Assembly (NCBI GenBank): GCA_013349325.1
Contig: DUZX01000005.1
Span: forward strand, 62,001-126,000
Reading direction: 5' to 3'
DNA: 64,000 bases
Source: Desulfuromonadales bacterium
Lineage (GTDB): Bacteria > Desulfobacterota > Desulfuromonadia > Geobacterales > Pseudopelobacteraceae
In this document: one piece after another, positions 44,576 through 56,762 of the stretch
Layout: each line of letters opens with the position of its first letter
Position numbering within the stretch: position 1 is the stretch's first letter
The notes under the pieces: model-generated
The model's input: the letters and a program-made list of their open reading frames with translations, nothing else
Database searches by the model: none
Told to the model about the DNA's origin: nothing
Made by a program: the position numbers and the translations under genes

Positions 44576-45748
44576 ATGGAATGCAGCAGAGCGGTTAAAA
44601 AGACGGTCAAGCGGCATTTGGCCGAGGATGCCACTCTCAAAAAAGCGTTACAGATAATCAGTGATCCTGCCGGAGCAGAGGTGGATCTTGTTGTCGAGTA
44701 TCGGGAGTTGGCCGAACGGTATCGTAAGCTTAACCGTAAACTATACAAGACGCTGGTGATCAGCGATTTATATCAGCTCGAAAGCAAGCAGCTGGCCTGC
44801 AAACTTGAAGAGACGCTCCAGAACTATCAGAAATTGAAAGATGTGGCGCTACCGATCTGCATGGTCTGCCATAAGATACATACCACCAACGATTACTGGG
44901 AACGCCTTGAGGACTATTTTGCTAAAAATGCCGATATCATGTTCAGTCACGGTATCTGTCCCGACTGCATTAAAGTAACCTATGGCAAGCTGGGTGAAAA
45001 AGTATTGGAAAAGCAGCGGTATGCTGCTGAAATTAAGAACCATGCTGTGCCGAAGGAACATCAGGAAGACGAAGCCCTGAAAGAAATGCGGCAGCTCGTG
45101 GAGCGGGCGGTACGTTCTGAAAATCCGCTCACCACGGATATTCAAAAGATTGCTAAAAATCATGCCAAGCTGCTGCGGAGATTCGATAAGATTGTTTCTT
45201 TGGGGGACTCCTACCAGTCGCAGTTGCGTGATTTTAATCTTCGGCTTGAGCTGATGGCTCACACCGACCCGCTGACGACCTGTAACAATCGCGGGTATTT
45301 TATGGAGCTGTTAGGGATTGAGTTGGAGCGTTCCCGGCGCTATGAGCGAAAATTCTCTGCTCTGATGCTCGATATTGACCACTTTAAATCTGTGAATGAT
45401 ACGCATGGGCATGCCGCCGGTGACGAGGCCTTACGCACGTTGACCAGCGTATTCAGGGAGTCGGGACTGCGTAAAAGCGATTTTTTCGGCCGTATAGGTG
45501 GTGAGGAGTTCGCCCTGGTATTGCCGGAAACCGATTTATCCGGCGCTGTTGACGTGGCGGAACGGGTACGCTGCAACCTTGAAAAAACAGCGGTCACGTT
45601 TGCAAACTGTCAGTTTTTTATAACCGCCAGCATCGGAGTCAGCGTGTATCAGAATAACGATTCAGCGGAAACGCTCCTGCAGCGAGCTGATAAAGCCATG
45701 TATGCAGCCAAGGAAACCGGCAGAAACAGAGTCTGTCGTGAGTCGTAG
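44576..45748 (+). CDS. siaD: SiaD-like diguanylate cyclase with cysteine motif
   Basis: Makes c-di-GMP from GTP. The 390-residue protein has an N-terminal helical part, a middle cysteine module (CMVCHKIHTTNDYW ... SHGICPDC, about residues 100-138), a coiled-coil stretch and a complete GGDEF domain (DxLT-type DPLT start near 233, FGRIGGEEFALVLPE). GGEEF is catalytically competent. The extra cysteine module is absent from Pseudomonas SiaD and might bind a metal or sense redox. AGGAG precedes the ATG. Confidence 0.87.
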   Translation: MECSRAVKKTVKRHLAEDATLKKALQIISDPAGAEVDLVVEYRELAERYRKLNRKLYKTLVISDLYQLESKQLACKLEETLQNYQKLKDVALPICMVCHKIHTTNDYWERLEDYFAKNADIMFSHGICPDCIKVTYGKLGEKVLEKQRYAAEIKNHAVPKEHQEDEALKEMRQLVERAVRSENPLTTDIQKIAKNHAKLLRRFDKIVSLGDSYQSQLRDFNLRLELMAHTDPLTTCNNRGYFMELLGIELERSRRYERKFSALMLDIDHFKSVNDTHGHAAGDEALRTLTSVFRESGLRKSDFFGRIGGEEFALVLPETDLSGAVDVAERVRCNLEKTAVTFANCQFFITASIGVSVYQNNDSAETLLQRADKAMYAAKETGRNRVCRES

Positions 45749-45895
45749 TCTCGTCTTGTTCGTATCTCATCAGGTTGCAGGTTGAATTCCGTTCGTGCCT
45801 TGACACCCCTCGGCTTTTGATGTAGCTTGTTACGTCCTACCAGAGGACATCAGACGTACTCGTCGTTATCCCCAATTTTCAAAGGTTGATCAGGC

Positions 45896-46660
45896 ATGAA
45901 AATTACAGCGGTAATTCCCGCCCGTTATGCTTCTACGCGTTTTCCGGGCAAAGCGCTGGCCGAAATTGACGGTCGGCCGATGATACAGCACGTCTATGAA
46001 CGCACCGCTCAGTCGCGGCTGGTCACGCGTACCATCGTTGCGACGGATGACAAACGCATCGCCGATGCCGTTACTCAAACCGGCGGCGAGGCCGTTATGA
46101 CCTCTGTCAATCATGAAACCGGAACCGACCGTCTGGCCGAGGTGGCTGCCGGTCTCGATGCCGATATTATTGTCAACGTTCAGGGCGACGAACCTTTGAT
46201 CGATCCGGCTATGATTGATGCGGCGATCCTGCCGTTCCTTGAAGAGCCGTGCCTTCGTATGGGCACGCTCAAGACGCGCATCAAATGTCTGCATGATTTT
46301 CTTTCCCCCAATGTCGTCAAGGTTGTAACCGATAATTTCGGGAATGCACTCTACTTTTCCCGCTCTCCGCTCCCGTTTTTCCGGGATAAGTGGAAAGATT
46401 TGAAAGATGAATCCTTTTGCAGCGGTAAACTGCTCTGTTACAAGCATGTCGGTCTGTATGTCTATCGGCGTGATTTTCTCCTGAGCTATGCCGTCATGCC
46501 GCCTACCTTTCTGGAAATATCTGAAAAACTTGAGCAGTTGCGGGCTCTCGAAAACGGTATCTCGATCCGGGTGGTTGAAACTGAATTCGAGTCCATCGGT
46601 GTGGATACTCCCGATGATCTGGTAAAAGCTCAGGAACGTTATATGAAACGTAATAAATAG
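45896..46660 (+). CDS. kdsB: 3-deoxy-manno-octulosonate cytidylyltransferase
   Basis: Activates KDO to CMP-KDO for lipopolysaccharide core synthesis. The 254-residue sequence contains [15 protein letters not shown], the substrate-site NVQGDEPLI and GVDTPDDL, all typical of KdsB. pyrG, which supplies CTP for the same reaction, follows after 30 bases. Confidence 0.97.
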   Translation: MKITAVIPARYASTRFPGKALAEIDGRPMIQHVYERTAQSRLVTRTIVATDDKRIADAVTQTGGEAVMTSVNHETGTDRLAEVAAGLDADIIVNVQGDEPLIDPAMIDAAILPFLEEPCLRMGTLKTRIKCLHDFLSPNVVKVVTDNFGNALYFSRSPLPFFRDKWKDLKDESFCSGKLLCYKHVGLYVYRRDFLLSYAVMPPTFLEISEKLEQLRALENGISIRVVETEFESIGVDTPDDLVKAQERYMKRNK

Positions 46661-48298
<1,638 letters not shown>

Positions 48299-48332
48299 GC
48301 ATCGTCGGAAAACAACAAGGACGCACAACTCC

Positions 48333-49217
48333 ATGTCTACACTTACAAGCATGACCGGCTATGGTAAAGGTGAAGCATCAGCCGTCGGCGGAACTGTTAC
48401 CGTTGAGATTCGAACCGTTAATCATCGCTATGGTGAAGTTTCGGTCCGGATGCCGCGTACCCTGTATGCGCTGGAAAACGAGGTTAAACGGCTTGTTTCA
48501 GCAGCGCTTAAACGTGGCAAGATCGATGTCACCGTCCAACTGGAGGAAGCGGGCGGCGCTGAATCCGTTCCGCAGCTCGATCTGGCGGTTGCCAGGGGCT
48601 ACTACGACGCCTTCAAACGTGTAGCAAAAGAGTTGAATGCGCCGCAGGATGTTCCGGTCTCCTTTATCATGAGCCAAAAAGGGGTTATGAAGGATCTGGC
48701 CGGGGCGCTGGATGAGACGGAAGTGCACCTGCGGTTGATGACGGCGGTTCAATCGGCTGTTGATGCGGTTGTCTCTATGCGCTCACTTGAAGGTCTGGCG
48801 CTGTTGAATGATCTACAGGCGCGCCGCAGGCAGGTGGCGGAGTGGGTTGATCAGATTCAACTGCGGTCACCACAGGTCGCACAGGATTACCGGCAGAAGC
48901 TGAAAGTCCGTCTTGATCAACTGCTGGACGGCATCGCGCTTGATGATGCCCGCCTGACTCAGGAAGTAGCTCTTTTGGCAGACCGCTGCGACATAACCGA
49001 AGAGCTGGTGCGTTTGGCCAGCCACTTCCGCCAGTTTGATGACGCGCTGCTCCTGGCTGAGCCGGTCGGTCGCAAGCTGGATTTTCTGATGCAGGAGATG
49101 AACCGTGAAATCAATACCATCGGTTCAAAATCCAACGATGTCGGCATCACGACACTGGTGGTACAGATCAAGGCTGAAATGGAAAAAATGCGCGAACAGG
49201 TTCAAAACGTAGAGTAG
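48333..49217 (+). CDS. yicC: YicC family endoribonuclease-like protein
   Basis: A 294-residue YicC protein, start at MSTLTSMTGYGKGEA; the frame is open further upstream into pyrG, but this ATG matches the family start. C-terminal DUF1732 region: REINTIGSKSNDV. YicC proteins are RNases acting on small RNAs in E. coli. It precedes gmk and rpoZ, the usual order. Confidence 0.92.
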   Translation: MSTLTSMTGYGKGEASAVGGTVTVEIRTVNHRYGEVSVRMPRTLYALENEVKRLVSAALKRGKIDVTVQLEEAGGAESVPQLDLAVARGYYDAFKRVAKELNAPQDVPVSFIMSQKGVMKDLAGALDETEVHLRLMTAVQSAVDAVVSMRSLEGLALLNDLQARRRQVAEWVDQIQLRSPQVAQDYRQKLKVRLDQLLDGIALDDARLTQEVALLADRCDITEELVRLASHFRQFDDALLLAEPVGRKLDFLMQEMNREINTIGSKSNDVGITTLVVQIKAEMEKMREQVQNVE

Positions 49218-49240
49218 TCATCAAAGGATATGAGGCTGTT

Positions 49241-49849
49241 ATGAAACGTGAAGGTTTGATACTGATTCTTTCTGCACCGTCGGGAGCCGGAAAAACCTCG
49301 CTCTGTCAGAAGTTGTTCACGACATTTCCTGACATGAAGGAATCGGTCAGTTATACGACTAGAACTCCGCGACCGGGTGAAGTTGAAGGTGAAGCCTATC
49401 ACTTTGTGTCCGAAGTTGAGTTTGACTGCATGATTTCTGAAGATGCCTTTGCCGAATGGGCTGTTGTGCACGGCAACAAGTATGGAACCGCTCTGAGTAC
49501 GCTGGAAGCGGCCCGCAGAAAAGGTGTTGACCTGGTTCTTGATATCGACTGCCAGGGGGCACTCAAGCTGAAGGAACAGTTTGAAGGGGGGGTCTACGTC
49601 TTTGTTGTGCCTCCCAGTATGGCCGAACTGCGCCGGCGTCTTGAACACCGCTCTGCCGATGCCCCGGATGTTATCGAGAAGCGCATAGTCCGTGCGGCTG
49701 ATGAAATCAAGGAATCGCGCTGGTATGATTACATCATTATCAACGATCAGTTTGAAGTTGCCAGCCGGGAACTTGCATCGATTGTGGTGGCCCACCGCCT
49801 GAAAACATTCAGGATGTTGGAACGGGTTGGGAAATTGTTTGATATTTAA
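49241..49849 (+). CDS. gmk: guanylate kinase
   Basis: Phosphorylates GMP to GDP. Length 202. P-loop [11 protein letters not shown], the GMP-binding [14 protein letters not shown] and the lid region are all present. It lies upstream of rpoZ and the (p)ppGpp synthetase gene, so nucleotide metabolism and stringent response are clustered. Confidence 0.97.
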   Translation: MKREGLILILSAPSGAGKTSLCQKLFTTFPDMKESVSYTTRTPRPGEVEGEAYHFVSEVEFDCMISEDAFAEWAVVHGNKYGTALSTLEAARRKGVDLVLDIDCQGALKLKEQFEGGVYVFVVPPSMAELRRRLEHRSADAPDVIEKRIVRAADEIKESRWYDYIIINDQFEVASRELASIVVAHRLKTFRMLERVGKLFDI

Positions 49850-49899
49850 AGAAAAATAGCGTAAAAGGGCAGTTCATTTTACGAAGCAAAGGAGTATGT

Positions 49900-50109
49900 A
49901 TGGCACGAGTCACCGTCGAAGATTGTCTTGAAAAAGTTGAAAACCGCTTCCAATTGGTGATGTTGGCCTCCAAACGGGTCAAACAGCTGTACAAAGGGGC
50001 GTTGCCCCTGATTGAGCCTAAAAACAATCGTCAGGTTGTTACCGCACTGCGTGAAATCGCTGCCGGTAAAATCAGTTTTGAAGTCGGCAAGAAGCAGCGC
50101 ACCAACTAA
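49900..50109 (+). CDS. rpoZ: RNA polymerase omega subunit
   Basis: A 69-residue omega subunit with the family start [25 protein letters not shown] and [10 protein letters not shown]. Stabilises beta prime and contributes to ppGpp binding. Confidence 0.95.
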   Translation: MARVTVEDCLEKVENRFQLVMLASKRVKQLYKGALPLIEPKNNRQVVTALREIAAGKISFEVGKKQRTN

Positions 50110-50209
50110 TCAGTCACCCAGGGTGGGGCAGGGTTTATCTCGGCTTCACCTTTTTTTTGCCCAATTCCGGGCAGTATTCATTCAAGAGCGTACAGGCGAA
50201 CTTTAATTT

Positions 50210-52363
50210 ATGATCCGGCTTAACGATATCCTTGACAAAATAGTGGCATATAACCCGACGGCTGATCTGAATATCGTCCGTAAGGCCTATGTCTATTGTG
50301 CCAAGGTTCATCAGGGGCAGACCCGTCTTTCGGGCGAGCCGTATATTATCCACCCGATGGAGGTGGCCGGACTGCTGGCCGATCTGAAACTTGATGTCGC
50401 CAGTATCGTAACCGGTTTTTTGCATGATACCATTGAAGACACACTGGCAACTTCGGAAGAGGTTGCCGCCATGTTTGGTTCGGAAGTCGCGGCTTTGGTG
50501 GATGGCGTCACCAAGATCAGCAAAATCAATTTCAAGACCAAAGAAGAGAGCCAGGCGGAGAATTTCCGCAAAATGCTGCTCGCCATGGCGATTGATATTC
50601 GTGTCATTCTGATCAAGCTTGCTGACCGTCTGCACAATATGCGCACCTTGGAGTTTCAGGCCGAACTGAAACAGCGCAGCATCGCCCGCGAAACCATGGA
50701 TATTTACGCCCCGATTGCCAATCGTCTCGGTATTTCCTGGGTTAAGGTTGAGTTGGAAGACCTCTCTTTCCGCTATCTGCATCCCGAGATCTATTTTGAC
50801 CTGGTACGCAAGATATCTCTTAAAAAACAGGAACGTGAAGCTTTTGTTGAAGAAGCAAAGAAAATAATCCTGGAAAAGCTCACTTTTTACGGAATTAACG
50901 GCGAAATATCGGGGCGCAGCAAGCACCTCTATTCGATCTATCGCAAGATGGAGAAGCGCAACGTCGAGTTTGAAGAGATCTATGACCTGATCGCTGTCCG
51001 CATACTGGTTGATGAGATGCGTGAGTGCTATGAAGTTCTGGGAGTTATCCATTCGGCCTGGAAACCGATTCCGGGGCGCTTTAAGGATTACATCGCCATG
51101 CCGAAAGGCAACATGTATCAGTCGCTGCATACGACCGTGATCGGACCGCACGGCGACCGTCTGGAGGTGCAGATCCGCACGCATGAGATGCATCGCGTGG
51201 CCGACGCCGGCATCGCGGCGCACTGGAAGTACAAAGAGGGGGGCAAGGGGTACGACGAGAAGGATGTCAAGCGCTTTGCCTGGCTGCGTCAGCTTTTGGA
51301 ATGGCAGCAGGATCTGCAGGATTCACGCGAGTTCATGGATTCTGTCAAGTTTGAGCTTTTCCCTGAAGAGGTCTATGTTTTTACCCCCAAGGGGGATGTC
51401 AAAGGCTATCCGATCGGATCCACGCCGATCGATTTTGCCTACAGCGTTCATACCGATATCGGGCACCGCTGCGTTGGAGCCAAGGTTAACGGCAAGCTGG
51501 TGCCGCTTAAATATGAACTCAAGAACGGCGACATCGTCGAGGTCATTACCTCGCCGCACCACACCCCCAGCAAAGACTGGCTCAAAATCGTTAAAAGCTC
51601 ACGGGCCCGCAACAAGATCAGGGCTTGGATAAAGGTTGAAGAGCGCAAGCGCAGCATCGTGCTGGGGCGCGAAATCTGCGAGAAGGATTTCCGCTGCTAT
51701 TCCGTCAATATTCAAAAGATTCAGAAATCGGGCGATTTCAAGCGTGTCGCCAACGAATTCGGCTACGCCGCCGATGATGATCTTCTGGCTGCAGTCGGCT
51801 ATGGCAAGATCTCCAGCGGCCAGATTATCGGCAAACTGCTGCCGGATGAAAAGGTAAAAGAGCGCAACGAGCACAAGGAAACCCGCCTTGAAAAGGTCAT
51901 CAACAAGTTAAAGGGTAAAGGCTCAAGTGCTGTAGAAATAAGCGGAGTTGATGATGTGCTGGTTCGCTTTGGCAAATGCTGCAATCCGGTACCGGGGGAC
52001 GATATTATCGGTTTCATCACGCGCGGCAAGGGGGTTACGATACATACTTTGGATTGCCAGTTTGCCCTGGAGAGTGACCCCGCCCGCCGGATAGATGTTG
52101 CCTGGAACAAAGTCAAATCTTCGGTCTTGCCGGTTAAAATTCGGGTTCTCTGTCACGACGTCAAAGGGATACTGGCCAACATCTCCCTGGCGATCACCAA
52201 TTGCGAAGCCAATATTGCCAGTGCCCATATCCAGAGTACGGTTGACCAGCGAGGGGAAAATATTTTTGAAGTGAACGTGATTGATCTGGCACATCTGCAG
52301 AAGGTAATGAATGCGCTGATGAAAGTAAAAGGGGTCATCAAAGTGGAAAGGATTAAAAAATGA
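50210..52363 (+). CDS. relA/spoT: bifunctional (p)ppGpp synthetase/hydrolase
   Basis: A 717-residue RSH protein. The HD hydrolase domain is intact ([19 protein letters not shown]), the synthetase domain has [19 protein letters not shown] with the RxKD motif that marks bifunctional enzymes, followed by TGS ([17 protein letters not shown]) and C-terminal ACT domains. It sits directly after rpoZ. The start has no strong ribosome-binding site but agrees with the family N-terminus. Confidence 0.95.
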   Translation: MIRLNDILDKIVAYNPTADLNIVRKAYVYCAKVHQGQTRLSGEPYIIHPMEVAGLLADLKLDVASIVTGFLHDTIEDTLATSEEVAAMFGSEVAALVDGVTKISKINFKTKEESQAENFRKMLLAMAIDIRVILIKLADRLHNMRTLEFQAELKQRSIARETMDIYAPIANRLGISWVKVELEDLSFRYLHPEIYFDLVRKISLKKQEREAFVEEAKKIILEKLTFYGINGEISGRSKHLYSIYRKMEKRNVEFEEIYDLIAVRILVDEMRECYEVLGVIHSAWKPIPGRFKDYIAMPKGNMYQSLHTTVIGPHGDRLEVQIRTHEMHRVADAGIAAHWKYKEGGKGYDEKDVKRFAWLRQLLEWQQDLQDSREFMDSVKFELFPEEVYVFTPKGDVKGYPIGSTPIDFAYSVHTDIGHRCVGAKVNGKLVPLKYELKNGDIVEVITSPHHTPSKDWLKIVKSSRARNKIRAWIKVEERKRSIVLGREICEKDFRCYSVNIQKIQKSGDFKRVANEFGYAADDDLLAAVGYGKISSGQIIGKLLPDEKVKERNEHKETRLEKVINKLKGKGSSAVEISGVDDVLVRFGKCCNPVPGDDIIGFITRGKGVTIHTLDCQFALESDPARRIDVAWNKVKSSVLPVKIRVLCHDVKGILANISLAITNCEANIASAHIQSTVDQRGENIFEVNVIDLAHLQKVMNALMKVKGVIKVERIKK

Positions 52364-52743
52364 CAGTGGAAATAGTGTCAACCAACCAGGCGCCGGCCGC
52401 CATCGGGCCATATTCGCAGGCGGTTATCAGCGGAAATCTGCTGTTCTGTTCCGGGCAGATCCCGCTTGATCCTCAGAGCGGTGAAATGGTTGACGGCGAT
52501 ATTACGGTGCAAGCCGGACAGGTTATGCAAAATATTGCAGCGGTTCTGTCAGCATCAGGAACCGGTTTTGACAATGTGGTAAAAACAACCATCTATCTGG
52601 TAGACATGGCTGACTTTGCCGCTCTGAATGAGGTTTACGGGCGCTGTTTTGCGAGCCACAAACCGGCCCGTTCAACAGTAGCGGTCAGAAGTCTGCCGCG
52701 CGGAGCGCTGGTGGAGATTGAAGTGATCGCCAGTCTGACCTGA
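52360..52743 (+). CDS. ridA: RidA family enamine/imine deaminase
   Basis: A 127-residue protein that removes reactive imine intermediates. Motifs are AIGPYSQAV, the GQIPLDP loop and the [19 protein letters not shown]-terminus with the catalytic Arg. ATGA overlap with the preceding RSH gene. Confidence 0.95.
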   Translation: MTVEIVSTNQAPAAIGPYSQAVISGNLLFCSGQIPLDPQSGEMVDGDITVQAGQVMQNIAAVLSASGTGFDNVVKTTIYLVDMADFAALNEVYGRCFASHKPARSTVAVRSLPRGALVEIEVIASLT

Positions 52744-52759
52744 TTGTGAGAACTGAAAA

Positions 52760-52788
52760 AAGCCGCATCCCGATACGGAATGCGGCTT
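52760..52788. terminator. bidirectional terminator between ridA and rpmB
   Basis: AAGCCGCATTCC-type stem (AAGCCGCATCC / GGAATGCGGCTT) with a 6-base loop and A run before it, serving the convergent rpmB as well. Confidence 0.85.
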
Positions 52789-52811
52789 GACAGCGAAACG
52801 AAAAGAAAGGG

Positions 52812-53006
52812 CTAAAGGGCTTTAGTTACGAATCCTGATCGGATGCAACGGGTACAGACCTTGACGGTCGAGATGCTGCCGTTACTCTTTACGGCCCGGA
52901 TCTTCTGCAGGTTTGGATACCAGACGGTACGCGTCTTATTGTTGGCATGACTGACGTTGTTGCCGAAACTTGGCCCTTTTCCGCAAATTTCACATTTTCT
53001 TGACAT
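52812..53006 (-). CDS. rpmB: ribosomal protein bL28
   Basis: A 64-residue L28 with four cysteines (CEICGKGP near the start, CTRCIRSG near the end), the zinc-binding form of bL28. SHANNKTRT is the family core. Confidence 0.97.
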   Translation of the reverse strand: MSRKCEICGKGPSFGNNVSHANNKTRTVWYPNLQKIRAVKSNGSISTVKVCTRCIRSGFVTKAL

Positions 53007-53086
53007 ATTGTTGTCCTCCGTTGATTTCTGAAAGAAGCCTTATAACAGAGTGTGCCAGCGGTTGCAAGTAAAATATAGGAAACGGC

Positions 53087-53701
53087 ATGAACATTATCAA
53101 GGCTTTCATCACACTGGCGGTCATTGGAACCTGCGTCATCACGGCACTGTTCATTGATTTTACCTACAAAACCTTTTCATATCGCCAGGAACCGCATAAA
53201 GCTGACGCGATTGTCGTACTGGCCGGCGGTAAGGGAAGGGTTGAGGAGGGGGTCAAACTTTTCCGGAATCTGCGTGCCGCGCACCTGTTTTTTATCGGCG
53301 TTGATCCGACGGTTCGGAAATCTGACCTTTACCGTCCCGGACGTGGCGATCCATCCCCGGAAAACGTCATTCTTGAAAAAGCCTCCCGCAATACCCTCGA
53401 AAACGCCATCTACGGACGTGATCTGATTGTACGCAGCGGCGTGCGTTCCGTGCTGCTGATAACGTCACGCTATCACCTCAAACGGGCATCACTCCTGTTT
53501 CGCAATGCGCTCCCGCCGGATGTTGCGATTTATCCCTATCCGGTCGACACAAAAAATCTGAAAGAATCCTGGTGGAGTCATGGCGGCAGCTTCCAGCTGC
53601 TGTTTCGGGAGTTTTACAAATACTGCATGTTCCGACTGTTCTTCCTTCTGGCAACCGATGAGTTGCGCGCAGGTGTCATGCCGTCAGTTCCCGGAAAGTG
53701 A
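53087..53701 (+). CDS. YdcF/SanA-like DUF218 protein
   Basis: A 204-residue protein with one N-terminal membrane segment (about 5-23) and a DUF218 domain (DAIVVLAGGKGRVEEGVKL, later VLLITSRYHLKRA). The family includes ElyC and SanA, linked to envelope integrity or vancomycin sensitivity. It is likely anchored in the inner membrane with the domain outside. Confidence 0.85.
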   Translation: MNIIKAFITLAVIGTCVITALFIDFTYKTFSYRQEPHKADAIVVLAGGKGRVEEGVKLFRNLRAAHLFFIGVDPTVRKSDLYRPGRGDPSPENVILEKASRNTLENAIYGRDLIVRSGVRSVLLITSRYHLKRASLLFRNALPPDVAIYPYPVDTKNLKESWWSHGGSFQLLFREFYKYCMFRLFFLLATDELRAGVMPSVPGK

Positions 53702-53791
53702 CGTTGTGCAGAGATACAAGTTTTGTGTTCTTGAATAAAATGTGATACTCACATCGGCTGGCACCATAATCTCACGAGAAAGGTTTTTATC

Positions 53792-55177
53792 ATGCGTTAT
53801 ATAAGTACCCGTGGCGGTATTGAGCCGATCGCTTTCAAGGATGCTGTCATGATGGGGCTGGCTCCCGACGGTGGGCTGTTGCTGCCGCAGTCATATCCGC
53901 ATATCAGCAGAGAACAGCTTGAAGCGTGGCGTACACTCAGCTATCCCGAGCTGGCATATCAGATCCTCTCCCGCTTTGTCGGCGATATACCTGCCGCTGA
54001 CCTGCAGGGGCTGATTGATCGATCCTATGCGACATTTTCTCATCCGGACGTTACACCGCTCGTCAAACAGGACGGCGTTTACATCATGGAACTTTTCCAT
54101 GGCGTGACGCTTGCCTTCAAGGATGTGGCCCTGCAGTTTCTGGGCAATCTGTTTGAGTACATTCTGGCTGAACGTAACGAGTCCCTCAATATCATCGGCG
54201 CCACCTCGGGTGACACCGGCAGCGCAGCTATTCACGGTGTTCGGGGCAAAAAAGGGATCACTATCTTTATCCTGCATCCGCACGGCAAGACCTCCGCTGT
54301 GCAGGCGTTGCAGATGACGACCGTAACCGATGCCAACGTCCATAACATCGCCATTCGAGGTACGTTTGACGATTGCCAGGATATGGTCAAGGCGCTCTTC
54401 GGAGATCTTGAGTTCAAGGAAAAATATTCATTGGGGGCGGTTAACTCGATCAACTGGGCGCGCGTGCTGGCCCAGGTAGTTTACTATTTTTACGCCTGGC
54501 TGCGGGTAACTGACCAGACCGATGACAGCGTGCATTTTTCGGTACCGACCGGAAACTTTGGCGACATTTTTGCCGGGTACGTTGCCAAACGCATGGGGCT
54601 GCCGATCGGTAAACTGCTGCTGGCAACCAATGAAAACAACATCCTGACTCGTTTCGTCACAACCGGCGACTATTCACTGGGCGATGTGGTTCAAACCGTT
54701 TCCCCTTCGATGGATATTCAGATCGCATCCAACTTCGAGCGCTATTTGTTTCATCTGTACGCCGAAAACTCGGACAAGGTGCGCGCTGCCTTTGTCGAAA
54801 TGAAAGAGCAGGGGCGCATTTCATTCACTGAAGCCGAAATGCGTCAGGTACAGGCCGATCTCTGCTCCGTTTCGGTGGATCAATCCGCCACGCTGGAAAC
54901 CATCCGTTCCTTTTATGCGGAAACCGGGTATCTGCTGGATCCGCATACCGCTGTCGGCGTCAAAGCCGCTCTTGAACTCCTGCCTGCCGATTCTGCCCGC
55001 ATCTGTCTGGCAACAGCCCATCCGGCAAAGTTCAGCGAAACCATGGAACAGGCACTGGGAGCACCGGCGCCGGTGCCGGAATCAGTTCAGGCACTACAGG
55101 GCAAGCCGACCCGTTGTGACGTACTGGATGCAGATCTGAATGCGGTGCGTGAGTATATCATTGCGCAGCTCGGGTAA
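53792..55177 (+). CDS. thrC: threonine synthase
   Basis: PLP enzyme converting O-phosphohomoserine to threonine. The 461-residue protein has MRYISTRGG and GLAPDGGLLLP at the N-terminus, the PLP-lysine in TLAFKDVALQ, and the phosphate-binding SGDTGSAA. It belongs to the longer type of ThrC. AAAGG lies upstream. Confidence 0.97.
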   Translation: MRYISTRGGIEPIAFKDAVMMGLAPDGGLLLPQSYPHISREQLEAWRTLSYPELAYQILSRFVGDIPAADLQGLIDRSYATFSHPDVTPLVKQDGVYIMELFHGVTLAFKDVALQFLGNLFEYILAERNESLNIIGATSGDTGSAAIHGVRGKKGITIFILHPHGKTSAVQALQMTTVTDANVHNIAIRGTFDDCQDMVKALFGDLEFKEKYSLGAVNSINWARVLAQVVYYFYAWLRVTDQTDDSVHFSVPTGNFGDIFAGYVAKRMGLPIGKLLLATNENNILTRFVTTGDYSLGDVVQTVSPSMDIQIASNFERYLFHLYAENSDKVRAAFVEMKEQGRISFTEAEMRQVQADLCSVSVDQSATLETIRSFYAETGYLLDPHTAVGVKAALELLPADSARICLATAHPAKFSETMEQALGAPAPVPESVQALQGKPTRCDVLDADLNAVREYIIAQLG

Positions 55178-55188
55178 CCGGCCGGTAC

Positions 55189-56757
55189 ATGTCTGAAAAA
55201 CGTTCCATTGCCCGTGCCGCCGGCATCCTGGGAAGTGCCACGATGCTGTCGCGTATCATGGGAATGGTCCGGGATATGGTCGTATCACGCCTGTTCGGCG
55301 CCGGGCTGGCAACGGATGCTTTTTTTGCCGCCTTTCAGATCCCGAACATGCTGCGACGATTTTTTGCAGAGGGAGCCCTGACGGCCGCCTTTGTGCCGAC
55401 ATTTTCAGCAACACTGCATCAGCGCGGCGAGCAGGACGCCCGTGAGCTGGTCAACGTCTGTTTTACCGTGCTTACGATTGCCATGGCAGCACTTACCCTG
55501 TGCGGAATCATCTTTTCCCCGTTGATTGTCGACACCATGTTTCCCGGTTTTAAAGTTGAACCGGGTAAACTGGAACTGGCAATCCTCTTGAACCGCCTGA
55601 TGTTCCCCTACATATTTTTTATCAGCCTGGTGGCGCTCTGTATGGGAATTCTGAATACAGTGCGCCACTTTTTTACGCCGGCTATCTCGACTGTTTTCCT
55701 GAATATCTGCATGATCCTGGCCGCCCTCTGTCTGCGAGGCTATTTTGAAGCGCCGATAACCGCTCTGGCAATCGGCGTTCTGATTGGCGGCTGTGTGCAG
55801 TTGATTCTACAGCTGCCGGTGCTCTGGCATAAAGGCTTCCCGCTGCGACCCAGTTTCGCATTCGACAGCCCCGACCTGCGCCGCATCGCACTGCTGATGC
55901 TGCCGTCGCTGTTCGGTGTCGGCGTCTATTATCTGAACATCATCGTCAGTGCCGTACTGGCGTCGCAGCTGCCCCAGGGGAGCGTTTCGTACCTGTATTA
56001 CGCCCAGCGCCTGTTCGAATTTCCCCAGGGGGTCTTTACGGTATCGATCGCTCAGGCGGTGCTTCCATCGCTCAGCAAGCAGGCTGCTGCCGGAGATATG
56101 GCCGGTCTCAAGGATACGCTCTCCTTCGGTCTGCGTGTAACGCTCTTTATCACGATTCCGGCCATGGCCGGCCTGATCGTCTGTTCGACCCCGATTTTCA
56201 GTCTGATTTTTATGGGGGGTGCCTTTGATTACACAAAGGTTGTCAACTCGGCGCAGGCGTTGATGTTATATTCGCTCGGCCTGACCAGTGTCGCCATGAC
56301 CAGGGTGCTGGCGCCGGCCTTCTATGCGCTCAAAGATACAAAGACTCCGGTTGTGACAGCCTTTATTACTTTTCTGCTCAACCTGGGACTCAGTCTGGCC
56401 TTGATGGGACCACTCAAACATGGCGGTCTGGCGCTGGCGACGACGCTGTCTGCCACGGTCAACATGCTGATGCTGCTCTGGCTGATACGGCGAGCTATCG
56501 GCACTATCAATGGCCGTGCGCTGCTGGTTTCCGGCGCAAAATCCGTGACCGCATCGCTGCCGATGGCGGCTGTGGTCTGGTATGTCTGCTCATTCGTCGA
56601 TTGGTCGCACAGCGGAGAAAAATTGTTAAAGGGGAGTGTCGTCGGCGGTGCGATCGCTGCGGGAACCGTCATCTACATGTTTGTCGTTACGTTGCTGGGT
56701 TCGTCCGAGGCCAGCGATTTCAAGGCGCTGCTGCGCAAGAAAATGGGAAAGAGGTGA
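55189..56757 (+). CDS. murJ: lipid II flippase MurJ
   Basis: A 522-residue MOP-superfamily integral membrane protein with about 14 membrane segments; motifs MLSRIMGMVRDMVV, GLATDAFFAAFQIPN and LRRFFAEGALTAAF are typical of MurJ. It flips lipid II for peptidoglycan synthesis. Only 11 bases from thrC. Confidence 0.95.
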   Translation: MSEKRSIARAAGILGSATMLSRIMGMVRDMVVSRLFGAGLATDAFFAAFQIPNMLRRFFAEGALTAAFVPTFSATLHQRGEQDARELVNVCFTVLTIAMAALTLCGIIFSPLIVDTMFPGFKVEPGKLELAILLNRLMFPYIFFISLVALCMGILNTVRHFFTPAISTVFLNICMILAALCLRGYFEAPITALAIGVLIGGCVQLILQLPVLWHKGFPLRPSFAFDSPDLRRIALLMLPSLFGVGVYYLNIIVSAVLASQLPQGSVSYLYYAQRLFEFPQGVFTVSIAQAVLPSLSKQAAAGDMAGLKDTLSFGLRVTLFITIPAMAGLIVCSTPIFSLIFMGGAFDYTKVVNSAQALMLYSLGLTSVAMTRVLAPAFYALKDTKTPVVTAFITFLLNLGLSLALMGPLKHGGLALATTLSATVNMLMLLWLIRRAIGTINGRALLVSGAKSVTASLPMAAVVWYVCSFVDWSHSGEKLLKGSVVGGAIAAGTVIYMFVVTLLGSSEASDFKALLRKKMGKR

Positions 56758-56762
56758 TACGG

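Noticed and set aside
44873-44890. CMVCH in the GGDEF protein as a c-type heme site
   Set aside because: The protein has no signal peptide and the motif fits a cysteine module seen in cytoplasmic regulators.
50135-51223. 362-codon minus-strand frame inside the RSH gene
   Set aside because: Long but antisense to a well-supported gene; no motifs or start signals.
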